Origin: Roridomyces roridus
Taxonomy: Eukaryota > Basidiomycota > Agaricomycetes > Agaricales > Mycenaceae
Reading direction: 5' to 3'
Length of the DNA: 64,000 bases
Assembly: GCA_029378245.1 (NCBI GenBank)
Contig: JARKIF010000036.1
Location: forward strand, 124,001 to 188,000
Shown here one piece after another: positions 32,460-42,422 of this stretch. The position numbers and the translations under genes were made by a program. Within the stretch, counting starts at the first letter, position 1; every line of letters begins with the position of its first letter. The notes beneath the pieces are model-generated. The model was not told the origin of the DNA and ran no database searches. It saw only the letters and a program-made list of their open reading frames with translations.

Positions 32460-32751
32460 TAGGGGAGGTCAGAGTGGGACGAAACGAGTCGATTCTGGAT
32501 CGATTCTCATGTCGGAACTCGGCCGATTCTTGACCGAGTTTCGATCGAGTTTCGATTCTGAGTTCCGAAACGGATGTAGTTCCTCCTCGGGAGGAGGAAC
32601 ATCGATTCTGTTCGGAACTCAGAATCGATTCTGCTTCGATTCTGGCTTCGGAACTCATGTTTCCGAGTATTTGGTCCCAAGAATCGAAGCAGTTCCGAAG
32701 CCAGAATCGATGTCATAATCGACGTCGCTTCGTCCACTCTGACCTCCCCTA
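32460..32751. mobile_element. TIR element rich in GAATCGATTC motifs (292 bp)
   Basis: The ends are inverted repeats beginning TAGGGGAGGTCAGAGTGG, with an approximate match for about 28 bp. Inside are many copies of GATTCTG / CAGAATCGATTC and GAGTTCCGAA, and the centre holds inverted arms TTCCTCCTC / GAGGAGGAA. Either TA flanks it or TA is part of the TIR; no 8-bp duplication is found. No ORF. Confidence 0.7.
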
Positions 32752-32752
32752 A

Positions 32753-32838
32753 TATGGTCGACCATTATCGCATCCCATATTGCAATAAAGGCGTACCTTG
32801 GTCGCCCAGCCGAGATAGGCCTTTATTGCATTATGAGA
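32753..32838 (+). repeat. Foldback repeat, copy A
   Basis: It contains GGTCGACCATTATCGCATCC followed by palindromic arms (TGCAATAAAGGCGTACCTTGG ... mirrored, ending GCCTTTATTGCA). It matches the complement of 35044-35150 closely. Confidence 0.7.
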
Positions 32839-34658
32839 ATGCGATGCATTATGTATGCCACCAGAAGCGAGACAGCTAGCGACGTACTAGCGGCCATCGA
32901 CGCCGGACATGCCGCCTGGGCCGCAATTGCACCCATCTTGGGTTCGTTCCATCATTTTATTTATCTTGCCGCAGAGCGATGCCATCAGCTGTTGAATTCG
33001 GGCAAATTCGCTTTCAACTCGGGCAATTCCGGTTTTCCACAGTGGGTGCGCATCTGATAGAAATCTGATTTAGATCCACGGGTCCGCTGCACATGCATGA
33101 TGCACGTCGGCCTTCCGTTAGCTCTGGCGACGCCCCTGTGTCGGCATCCCGCGCTAGCCTGTCCCATTCCACGGCCACGGTATACCCACCCGCATGCAAC
33201 CGTGCGACACATTTTCTCCCGATGAAACCCCACCTCCTCATATCGCTTGGCGCGAGTGTATTACCAGACCTTCCATAACGGTGCCTGAAATGGCAACTGT
33301 CAATGCCATTGATGACCGTGAGCGATATTGTGGATTGGCACACTGGCAGCAGCTGGGAGCACGGCATTCACTGCCAGTCGACACGAGACTCCCGGCTGAG
33401 CTAATTATCTGAAACTTTGAGTTGTTCTGCAAAGTGAACCTGTGTCAGTGTTTCTTGGCCTTGAGCCCGCCTGGTTCCGTCATTCCATGCCAATCAGAAT
33501 TATGTTCAAATTATGTTACGAGCCGTTTGACAGCGCTTGGCTTGATCTTGCCGAATCATGCACCAATCTCTGAAAGTTTGGAGGATCGCACTGGTCACAG
33601 AGCACTCTGAACCGGCGGAATGAGTGCGATAAGCTTCTTTGGTATCAATCCATCCGATCTTAAATTCAAATTTTGAATGGCTGGGGCAATACATCTTTGC
33701 TCTGTTGTCACAAAGAGATAGTGTACTTCTCCTTGTTATTTCATACCTGTGGGTCATATTGTGGTGTTCCTTGGGTGAGATTTCGGTCGTTGACGAAGGT
33801 ATGATCAAATGAAACACTTCTGCTGACTTGATTTTGTCGTAGGATATTTCTATCGTTCAAAAAACCAACACATCTCACCAATCCATTAGCCGAGGAGTGC
33901 GCCACACTTGAGTGAAACAGTTTTTGTGCTCGTTGTGCCTATGCTATGGGCTCATAATTTTTACCACATGGAAATGTGGTGTGTGGGATACTGTGGATAC
34001 CTCCCTGAGTCTCTCTGAGCTTCACCAGCCCTGTGATATGCAGTGAACTGACTTTTGATTGTCAGGTGAATTTTGATCATAGCATGACTACTGTGGCCAC
34101 TAAAGGGGGTCTGATAAGCTCACAGGTGTTGGATGAGCTACCTAGAGCCGATTCAATGGCTGCCATCCAAGTACCTACCTTGTCAGAGGCTGATTTTGCG
34201 AATATGCAGGCAAGAAGCAGAAGGACCCTCCATGGGCTGCTGGGCTCCACCCTATGGAATTCAACATCCACCACACTCCCATGGACCATGACTCCTCTGT
34301 AGTAGCTCATTTTCATTACAAGTGTAAGAAGAAGCGACATTATTAATCGCAGGTCTGTCCGTGATGTGTGGCACACCGAACACAAGGCACAAGCACATCA
34401 AGCACATATTGATCTGCTGTAGCCAGACATACATATATAAGCAGGTCAAAAGACCTTTTAGATAGATGGACATCCACTCACATAGCAGCAGCCTGCCAGC
34501 AGGGAGGACCGGGAGCAGGAGCGGGTGCATCATTGAATTTTTGATGGCCAATTCGAGTCGAACAGCCAGGGAAGAGCGACGCAGGAGTATTATCTAATAG
34601 ACGTACTTACATGGGACCACCTGTTTCCAATCACAGCTACTTATCCGGAGCGGGAATA
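32839..34658. other. 1.8 kb without a recognisable gene
   Basis: This is part of the insertion splitting F-box copies 5 and 6. Frames reach about 115 codons but carry no motif or consistent splice sites. It may be the body of an unrecognised mobile element. Confidence 0.5.
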
Positions 34659-34899
34659 CTGTAGTATTTCGTTCAATTCGAATGGCAGTTCGACGTTTGA
34701 CTTTCGAATACGAATGGAACCTTTCGCATGCGACGGCCGGCATCGCCCCAAAAGGAAATTTGATCACGATTTGATCTCGGCTAAGCTCGGCATTGTTCGG
34801 CAGGCGAAAATTTGGTCTGTGACCCTGTGACATGCGAAATTTTCCGTATAAAAAAGTCTGTGTGACCCGTGACCATACGAATTGAATGAAATACTACAG
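34659..34899. mobile_element. MITE, family 1 copy B (241 bp, TA target duplication)
   Basis: It starts CTGTAGTATTTCGTTCAATT and ends with the inverted copy, with TA on both sides (34657-34658, 34900-34901). The interior shares blocks with copy A at 5478 (GAACCTTTCG, CGACGGCCGGCA, CCCAAAAGGA, GTGACCCTGTGACAT). Confidence 0.85.
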
Positions 34900-35043
34900 T
34901 ATAGCGGGAGGGCAAGAATCATTTACTGATTCCAACTCCATCAACAACCCGCGCCGAGCTGGCACGCGCGGCGGAGAAATTACGCGGCGTCTCGCTTAGT
35001 CCCGCTCTGCCGGCGTCAAGCCGGGCTACCCAAAACGGGGATA

Positions 35044-35150
35044 TCCCATAATGCATTAAAGGCGTACCTTGACTGGGCGGCCAAGGTATGCCTTTAATGC
35101 AATGTGGGATGCAATAATGGTCGACCACATTGCATTAATGGTACAGCTAC
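35044..35150 (-). repeat. Foldback repeat, copy B
   Basis: It has the arms TGCATTAAAGGCGTACCTTG / GGTATGCCTTTAATGCA and then GGTCGACCACATTGCATTAA. It is the reverse-orientation relative of 32753-32838 and abuts the truncated end of F-box copy 6. Confidence 0.7.
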
Positions 35151-36215
35151 ACCTCAGAGGTGAAGCTGGCTGCTCATTGGCTGGCTCTGAAAGGCGTAGA
35201 AAACCTCGCTTCTCTCTCCGAAAATTGCCAGAAGGTGTGCTGCGTAGGCTGATGATGGGGCTCATGGAAGTAAAGGATTGGCCAATCATGAAAAAATCGT
35301 CGTCGACGGCCAGCCCATCCAATGAATTTATGGAGGTGTCGACGGAGAACGAAAAGTGGCGCAGCAGGCCGTCCCCGATGCGACAGAAAACCAGGGATCG
35401 CGACGAATGGGGAACCGGGTCGTCCGGGTGGTCGTGGCTCATCACTACGCCGATGGTATGCGCGTTGGCGAGAACATAGGACGTCATTCGACCGGCAGGG
35501 AGTCTCCACGCTTTAGAAAAGGTGGGCGAGACGTTGACTGTGGACGGATTTCGATGATCCACCGCAACGATCGTGAATTTCATTCGTGTGAACGACCTGG
35601 GGAGTGGCATTGGCGCTGATTTGTGCGCATGTAAATTGAAAACACACTGTGACACAAATCCAATGTGGGTCATCCCGGCGGTTGTAAAAGGTGAAGAAAC
35701 AGTCTGCCACGCGTCGGAGACGCCGTCTGAACGATCCCAGAATCCGAGACATTGTCCAGAGTTGGTGTCCCAGCACGCGATCCGTGGAAACGATACGGTG
35801 ATCACCATGTGTTTGCCTTCGATTGGAAAGAGCTCTAAGACCCGACCTCCGACAAGATCGAATGTATGAACGGAAGCGGGGCGCGGAGCAGAAGAGGACC
35901 ACCGTCGATGAAGCTTGCACGCATGAACGGCCATCGTTCGGAGAGTTTCGAGCGGCAGATTCGCGAGGTCGTCCCGGGGACGCAGGGCAGAGGCCATCGA
36001 TTAATTTTTTCAATTCGAGTGCATTGATCCAAAAGTACGGCGATCGCACCACTTCAGCGCAAAGAGAGCATATCTGGAAAGAAGCACGTAAGAGACTCGG
36101 AGGGTCGGTACGAGCAGCTACGAGCACGTACAGCAGCAAGATTCAGGGCATCGGGGAGATCCAACTCCTTTGTGAGCTCCAGGACGACGTCGAGGGGAAA
36201 GTCAGCGAAGGACAT
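35151..36215 (-). pseudogene. F-box-like copy 6: N-terminal two thirds, frameshifted and truncated
   Basis: Exon 1 is 36132-36215 and exon 2 starts at 36073. Compared with copy 8, a 4-bp deletion after the ALT codons (about 36018) and a 1-bp deletion at about 35975 shift the frame. The rest reads cleanly from LPLETLREMAVHACKLHRR to SEPANEQPASPL, then runs into the foldback repeat. The family's C-terminal third is missing here and present at 31981-32453. Confidence 0.75.
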
Positions 36216-36304
36216 GGTGGTTGCTGGCAAGAAGCACTACACGGATCAAGCAATCAGACCGCCGCGCGCTACATATGGCACACGAGGCTGAACGAAGGAG
36301 TTGC

Positions 36305-36495
36305 ATTATGTACATAGTACGGCCATTGCAGCACTTGAGCGCTAGCGCATAGAGTGTAGAGCGCGAGTCTGCAAATTGTAGCCATTCATCAGCCGAGGAT
36401 CTCAATGCAAGCCACATGAGCACGCACAACAGCCAGATGAAAAGAATCCTCCAGATTCAACTCTTTCGTGAGTTCCAAGACGACATTGAGAGTGT
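36305..36495 (-). pseudogene. F-box-like fragment (exon 1 and start of exon 2)
   Basis: On the minus strand it reads VVLELTKELNLEDSFHLAV, then an intron-like stretch with GTGCGTGCTCATG as in copy 3, then the start of exon 2. The start codon and most of the gene are missing. Confidence 0.6.
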
Positions 36496-36500
36496 CGGTG

Positions 36501-36952
36501 CGGAGCAACAAGAAATAACCACACAGATGCTAGATTTCGCGGACACTCCAGTGAATCCAAGTTTCCAGCTTAATCTGTGAACGGTGATAGTCGAGCTTGC
36601 CTTGAGCAGTTCCGGTCCCTGAAAATTGCAGCATTAATCGTTGAAAGAATCTCCCGACTACGTGGAGGAGATTGCACATGCCAGTTTTATATATATCCGG
36701 CGGGTTTCCTTCTCATTGTTGACCGTGTCGGATTTTTCAGAGGATTCTTATGTAGCTATCTGGCGACCGTATCTGGCTGAAGATCAAAGTCCGAGGACTC
36801 AATCAGAAAAAAACGACAACTCGCCGACAATGAAGAATGAATCAACCTCGAATCGAACGGGTGTTGACTGGCAAGTCTTGGACTTTCTGCGATATCATTC
36901 GTTGTCTTACTGTCTTACCAAAAACACCTACAAAAGCAGAAGAAGCACATCC
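36501..36952. other. Intergenic, no gene seen
   Basis: It contains a T-arm-like tcgaatcgaacgggtgttg near 36848. It is otherwise unremarkable. Confidence 0.5.
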
Positions 36953-38483
36953 TCACCGCCCCCTCCCAACATTCTCCATCACACCCAACTCCTCCCACCC
37001 AGCCAACCCAAACACAGCCGGCAACCGCTCCCAAAATCTCGCCCTCCTCTCCGCCCAGTCGGTTTTCATGTATGCTAGACAGGGCGCGCAGACGGAGGGT
37101 GCGAGGCGGGCAAAGTCCTGTGTGGGTTCGAGATTTAGTTTAGTTGCTACTTCGAACAGGGAAGATGGAACGCACCTCCTCTCCCCAAATAGCCCTCGCA
37201 TCTCCCTCCTCCTCGCCATCAGCCTCGCCCTCCCGGTCGCGCATATTCTCATCCCCACCGTCCTCGGCAGCCTCCCCGTCCACAGAAACCGAAGCCTTGG
37301 AAGCAGACGGACATTTTGCAGCAACAGCGACAGGCCACAACCGATCTCCTCTCCACCTCTCCGCCGTGACGCGCATCGCAAGCCGCGCAGCCGTACACGG
37401 ATTCATACCCGCAAACCCTGGGCTGTTCCCAATTCCGCCTGCGCCCGTCGTCGTAACCGTAGCAGACGCACTGCTCAAACTCGTCGTGCTGCTCGCCGCG
37501 GAGGCATTGCTCCCTTGCGGCGTGCCGCCAACGGGAACACCGGTACGTTCACACGTAGGTATGACGCCAGGACTCCACAGGAATCCCAAAATATCGCTCG
37601 TGGCGTCGCCGAGCAGCACTTTCTCGGCGTCGAGGCAGAGCAGCTGGGATGGCGAAAAATGGATAAATCGCAAATTTAGTTTACTTAGATGAAAACACGC
37701 ACCTTGTCGCTCCGCTCCATCTCGACATGCACCCCGGTGTAATCAATCCCATCGAGGATCTCTGCGCTGGTGAGGGCCGCTATCGCACGGTAGAATGCCG
37801 TGGGTAGTATCCAATCAGCGGCGGCGTACCGAGCAAGCGTGATTATGGGAAGCTCGAGGTGCTCGAAATCGAATGAGGGGCCGGCGGCGAAGCGTTGTGG
37901 CCGGGAGCGTGTTAGCGTCGGCGTTAACACCGATGAGGACGGGGATGTTGGTGTGGATAGTGTTGGGGAACCGAGGAAGGTCAGCCTCGTGCTGCACAAG
38001 GCGTCCCATCCCGCCAGAGTGGGCGGATGGGCTGAAGCGAGATGCTCGAGCGCCCTTCGACGGAGGGGCTCGACGCGGTACTTTGTCCCGAGACGCAGTA
38101 CGCCGTGGATAGCGTCAAAATCGGTTTTGGCAGGGTAAGGTGCGAAGAATCTGGGGATAAATATCAGTCTACGACGGGCGCACACGACCCCACAGAGAAA
38201 ATTGGCAAAAATCGGTAAAAATTTGGACGCACTCGTAATCGAAGAGGGCCTTGAGAAAGTACATGGTATCCGCCGCCGAGTCGTCCAGCTGCAGCACAGC
38301 ACACCCCTCGATGGACTCGGCGTCTTCTGGCTGTGGAAATGCGAGCAGGTCGGCGAATACGGGTGAGTGGGCGGCGAGGATGCCCTTGAAGACCCGGAAT
38401 AGGACGTTGTCGGCGCGGATGATGATGTTGCCGTCGGGGAACCAGAGAGCATCGACACGCTCGAGCGATTTCTCCTCCTCCAT
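36953..38483 (-). CDS. BTB/POZ domain protein (443 aa, four exons)
   Basis: Exons 38233-38483, 37703-38150, 37176-37643 and 36953-37117 join in frame; introns are 82, 59 and 58 bp. The N-terminus is a typical Agaricomycete BTB domain: LWFPDGNIIIRADNVLFRV, ILAAHSPVFADLLAFPQ and FLKALFDYE, continuing across the intron into FFAPYPAKTDF. BTB domains pair with each other and often recruit Cullin-3 ubiquitin ligases. Next comes an HRVEPLRRRALEHL-like helical segment (GTKYRVEPLRRRALEHLAS). The C-terminal part has a low-complexity Ser/Thr/Gly and acidic stretch and a last exon with CAPCLAYMKTDWAERRARFW. It sits between F-box copies 6 and 7 and is transcribed leftwards. No defect is seen. Confidence 0.85.
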
Positions 38484-38786
38484 GAGTGTTCCACGTGTAC
38501 AGCGAGAGTTAGGGGTGAGTGTCAGCGGGTGTGGTGAGGACCAGTGAGTCGGGAGGGCGAGGGATGGTGGTGGTACGAAAGAGAGAGGTGTCTCGTGGCG
38601 GAGTGGAGGCAAAGAGTGAGCCGAGTACGGTCCGAGTGTGAGTAAAGTGCCGCACGCCATAAACATGTCACAATACAGTTCGGCCATTTGTCGGCAGTGC
38701 CGAGATCCCCGTCCCGATCTACCTCGGAATGAAAATCTCACTGCTGTCAAGATCATGTGTGCTTTGCTTCTTGATCCAGGACCTCC
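38484..38786. other. Divergent promoter region between BTB gene and F-box copy 7
   Basis: About 300 bp between two start codons facing away from each other. No clear core-promoter motif. Confidence 0.4.
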
Positions 38787-40629
38787 ATGTCGCTCACAGA
38801 CTGCCCACTCGACGTCCTGCTCGAGCTCGCTCGCCAAGAGAGACTGGATCTACAGGACGCGCTCTGAATCGGACGCGCCGCTGTAAACGCTCATCCGGTG
38901 GTGCCTTCACCCGCTCAACCCATCAGACCTGCACGTTCTGGCAGTTTGTCTTGGTTTTGTCCTCCGGCTCCCCATACTTTTGGACTAGCTTCTCTGGGAC
39001 GCATCGAACAACTCCACAACCGACCCCTTCCACCGACATCGTTCCGCTACCACTCGAAACCAGGCTGCGGGCAATGGCCATCCGAGCGGTGGAACCTCGT
39101 CAAAAACTGGGACTCCGACAGTCACACCCAATGCGTAGGTTCTTTTCGTTCTTTCGATCTGAACTACGGCGGTCCCATCTCACGTATCTTCTGCGTATAT
39201 GGGGAGCAGCTGTTCATCATTGTTTCCGAAGAACGCCTCGCTTGTTGGGATGCCATCACCGGCGAATGCCTGGCGGTCCACGATCGTCACCCTGAGGATC
39301 CATGGGTCACTGACCGGAGTGTAGAACTCTTTTTCCTGGCTCGAAAGTGCTATATCGGTCTTGCTTCTCGGTAAGTACTCGGTGGAGGGCGCTATGATAA
39401 TGCTGAGGCTGGAGTCCCGGACAGCAGATCAAGCTCGCCACCATCTGCGTTAACTTCGAAGATGCATCCGCAATCGACATTTCGACGCAATATTAATCCT
39501 GAATTTCGCCCAAACTGCCGTTAACGTTAAAACGTTAACCCCTCATTCCCTGTGCTTCCGGGAAGCAATTTGGTACCTTCGGGAGCCAACTCCGACGGAC
39601 CGCGTTCAGAATGTCACTCACCGGGAGTATGACATGGGTATTCTTCTGCGTGTCCCTCCCGAGGTGCTGGATGCTTCCTTTCATTTTCAAAGCGCTTTGG
39701 ATGATAGATTGGGCATTTTGTATCTGGTGGATCAAGAGGCGGGCACCGGCCAATTCCGGGATATCAAGCACCCCTCGGAGTTCGGTCCGATGCCTCTGAT
39801 GCACCATTTTCCTCCCTCACCTTCGCTCAGATTCAAAATCTGTTATATAAGACCACCCCCCCGGATCGTCATCCCTAGCTGCTCCCAAAGTTTCCGCGCA
39901 AAAATATGTAGTCTTCGTCTACTTCCCTTTTAGGGCGAAAAATGATGGAAATTTTATACCTCGACTCTACAGCAAAACTAACTCGTCCTAGGGGACCATA
40001 ATCAATGTCTGGCTATCCGATGGAATTTTTCATTTTGTGTTTTGACCCAGCTGTTCGTGAGATACAGGTCCGATTAGGGATCGGCACGGGTAAACCCGCG
40101 GGTATGTGGGAGTCTACCCGTACCCGTACCCGCGGTGGCTGTGTACCCGTACCCGCGGGTACGGGTACGGGTTACTAGTACCCGCGGGTTGGTGGCCGAG
40201 ATGGCGGCAGTTCGGTGCCGAAAGGAATTTTTGTGGTTCAATTGATACAGTTTAATGTTCGAGAAGGTGAATTCAACATGCTTACCGCTTGAAATCACCC
40301 TCCCCCGCTCTCGATACGAAAGTTTCCCAGTTTGGGGGCTTACCCGCGGGTTACGGGTATCCAGCTCGGCTACCCGTACCCGTACCCGCGGCGGGTAAAC
40401 CCGTCTACCCGCGCGGGTTACCCGTACCCGTGCCGTTGCCTAGGTCCGATCACTGGTAAAAGAAGCTGGATCCGAGCACCCTTGGTGGGAAAAAATCTTT
40501 TACACCCAAAACCTACTTTTCGCACAGGAAAGCGTCCAAAAAGAGGTTGATATACTTTTTTCGGGAGTTGCCCACCTCTTGTGGTGGATCGCCAGAAGCC
40601 TCGCGTTATTGTAGCCTCCTTTGTTTAGT
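38787..40629 (+). pseudogene. F-box-like copy 7 (stop codon, internal deletion, 0.8 kb insertion)
   Basis: Exon 1 (from 38787, MSLTDCPLDVLLELARQ) has an in-frame TGA after LQDAL. Exon 2 is recognisable to KCYIGLASR (39371). Soon after ASAIDIST the sequence jumps to the family's end (VPPEVLDASF...ALDDRLGILYLVD at about 39650-39750), so most of exon 3 is deleted. The last codons (KPRVIVASFV, stop at about 40629) are separated by about 0.8 kb of foreign DNA that includes a hAT-type MITE. Confidence 0.8.
40075..40442. mobile_element. hAT-type MITE, family 2 copy B (368 bp, 8-bp duplication)
   Basis: The ends are TAGGGATCGGCACGGGTA and the complement of TAGGCAACGGCACGGGTA. The flanks are GGTCCGAT on both sides (40067-40074, 40443-40450). 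Arrays of TACCCGTACCCG / CGGGTACGGGT lie just inside both ends. The core differs from copy A at 26005, so the family is defined by its ends and arrays. Confidence 0.9.
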
Positions 40630-40737
40630 AACTAGTTGTGAGCGTCGAATGTTTTTATGGATATGTTGTGAAAGGTGCAATGACATCAAACATATAGCGG
40701 CCTGTTTTGATCCGCGTGCTTCTTGCCAGCAACCACC

Positions 40738-42229
40738 ATGTCCTTCGCTGACTTTCCCCTCGATGTCGTCCTGGAGCTCACAAAAGACTTGGATCTCCCG
40801 GGTGCCTTGAATCTTGCTGCTGTACGTGCTCATACGCACTCATGCATACCTCTGACGGGGCTTCCTCGCAGACCTGCTCTCTCTGTGTGCCGAAGTGCTG
40901 TCATCGCCGTACTTTTGGATCAGTGCACTCACTCGGATGGATCGAATCAATCGGATTCCTCTACCCTGCGCTCCTGGGACTGACCTCACGGGATTGCCGC
41001 TCGAAACACTCCGAGAGATGGCCGTTCATGCGTGCAAGCTTCATCGTCGGTGGTCCTCTGCTTCGCCACGCCCCGCTTCCGTTCATGCATTCGATATGGA
41101 TGATGATGTTGTCGGAGATCGGGTCTTATACCTCTTTCCGATTGAAGGCAACACATGGTCATCACCGTATCAATTCCACGGGTCGCGTGCTGGGACACCG
41201 ACTCTGGACAATGTCTCGGGTTCTGGAATCGTCAAGACCGCGCCAGCGACACGTGGTCAACTGTTTCTTCGCCTTTTGTATCCCCGGAGATGTCCTACAT
41301 TGGATTTGTGACATAGTGTGTATCCAGTTGACGCCCCTACATGTCCGCGAATCAGCGCTAATGCCACTCTCCAGCTCATCCACACGACTTAAATTCACCA
41401 TCGTTGCGATGGATCACCAAACTCCGTCCACAGTCAATGTCTCGCCCATTTTTTCGAAGACATGGAAACTCCCTCCCGCCGGACGAAGTACCTCCTCTGT
41501 CATCGTCAATGCACATACCATCGGCGTAGTGATGAGCCGCGGCGACCCGATTCCGGATTCGTCGCGCTCCTTGGTTTTTTGCCGCATCCGAGACGGGCTG
41601 CTCCGCCAGTTTCCGCTCCCCATCGAAAGCTCTACAAACTCATTGGATGGGCTGGCCGTTGACGACGATTTTATCATCGTTGGCCCATCCTTCACTTCCA
41701 TAGGCCCCGCCCGTCCTTAGCCTACACAATACACCGTCTGGCCATTTCCGGGTGCAGCAGCGGGCTTTTCCGATTGCAGAGCCATCGAATGAGCAAGGGG
41801 CTTCATCTCGATTGGGTCTTCACAACATGAGACACCCCAAGCACGGTATTGTGAATGTCACTTTACGCGCAACGGGTCCCGTGAGGACAGATCGAGCGGT
41901 TCACTTCTGGCCTGCCGAATACCGACATTCATCGCTCGAGACTGGCTCTATTCTGTCTTGTGAGTCCTCTGGATTCGTCGATTCGTGCGCCGTCGGATAC
42001 AGGCACCTGGGTCATTATAATTCACAAGACGCAAGAGTTGGGTCTCCCCCATTATATTTCCGAGCCGACGCCGCATGTCGACTTTCGTGCGCTTCCAGTC
42101 ACTGCCGAGATACAGGAAAATGTGCAGGATATAGATTTCAAGTGCGCGCTGGATGATAGGTTGGGGGTCCTGTATCTCATGTCGCCTGGTCTTGACAAGA
42201 CGCGAATTATTGTCGTTTCTTACGTGTAG
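40738..42229 (+). pseudogene. F-box-like copy 8 (several small frameshifts)
   Basis: Exon 1 (40738-40821, MSFADFPLDVVLELTKDLDL) is intact. Exon 2 (from 40872) has 2 extra bases after TCSLC, and later a 1-bp loss before the stretch matching MVITVS (about 41155). Exon 3 has about 1 extra base near 41712 and a 2-bp loss near 41997. Between the breaks all family blocks are readable up to ALDDRLGVLYLM and VVSYV. A length-only decay pattern like this suggests the gene is no longer under selection. Confidence 0.8.
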
Positions 42230-42422
42230 TGTGTTCCTTTCAATTCCAAATTCTTGGCTCAACAGTTTGTACGAAAATTTGTCCCCTGGCGAGCAATGCC
42301 AACCAGTGCTAACATCATATCGGCATCCGACTGCGACGGACCAAAAGGTGTTTATTCCGCCTCGTGCCAGAGCCTGCTTGGTTCCTTGATCCGTGTAGTA
42401 GTGCTTCTTGCCAGCAACCACC

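Noticed and set aside
34033..34302. 89-codon plus-strand frame in the 32.8-34.7 kb gap
   Set aside because: No motif, no splice partners and no similarity to neighbouring genes that I can see.
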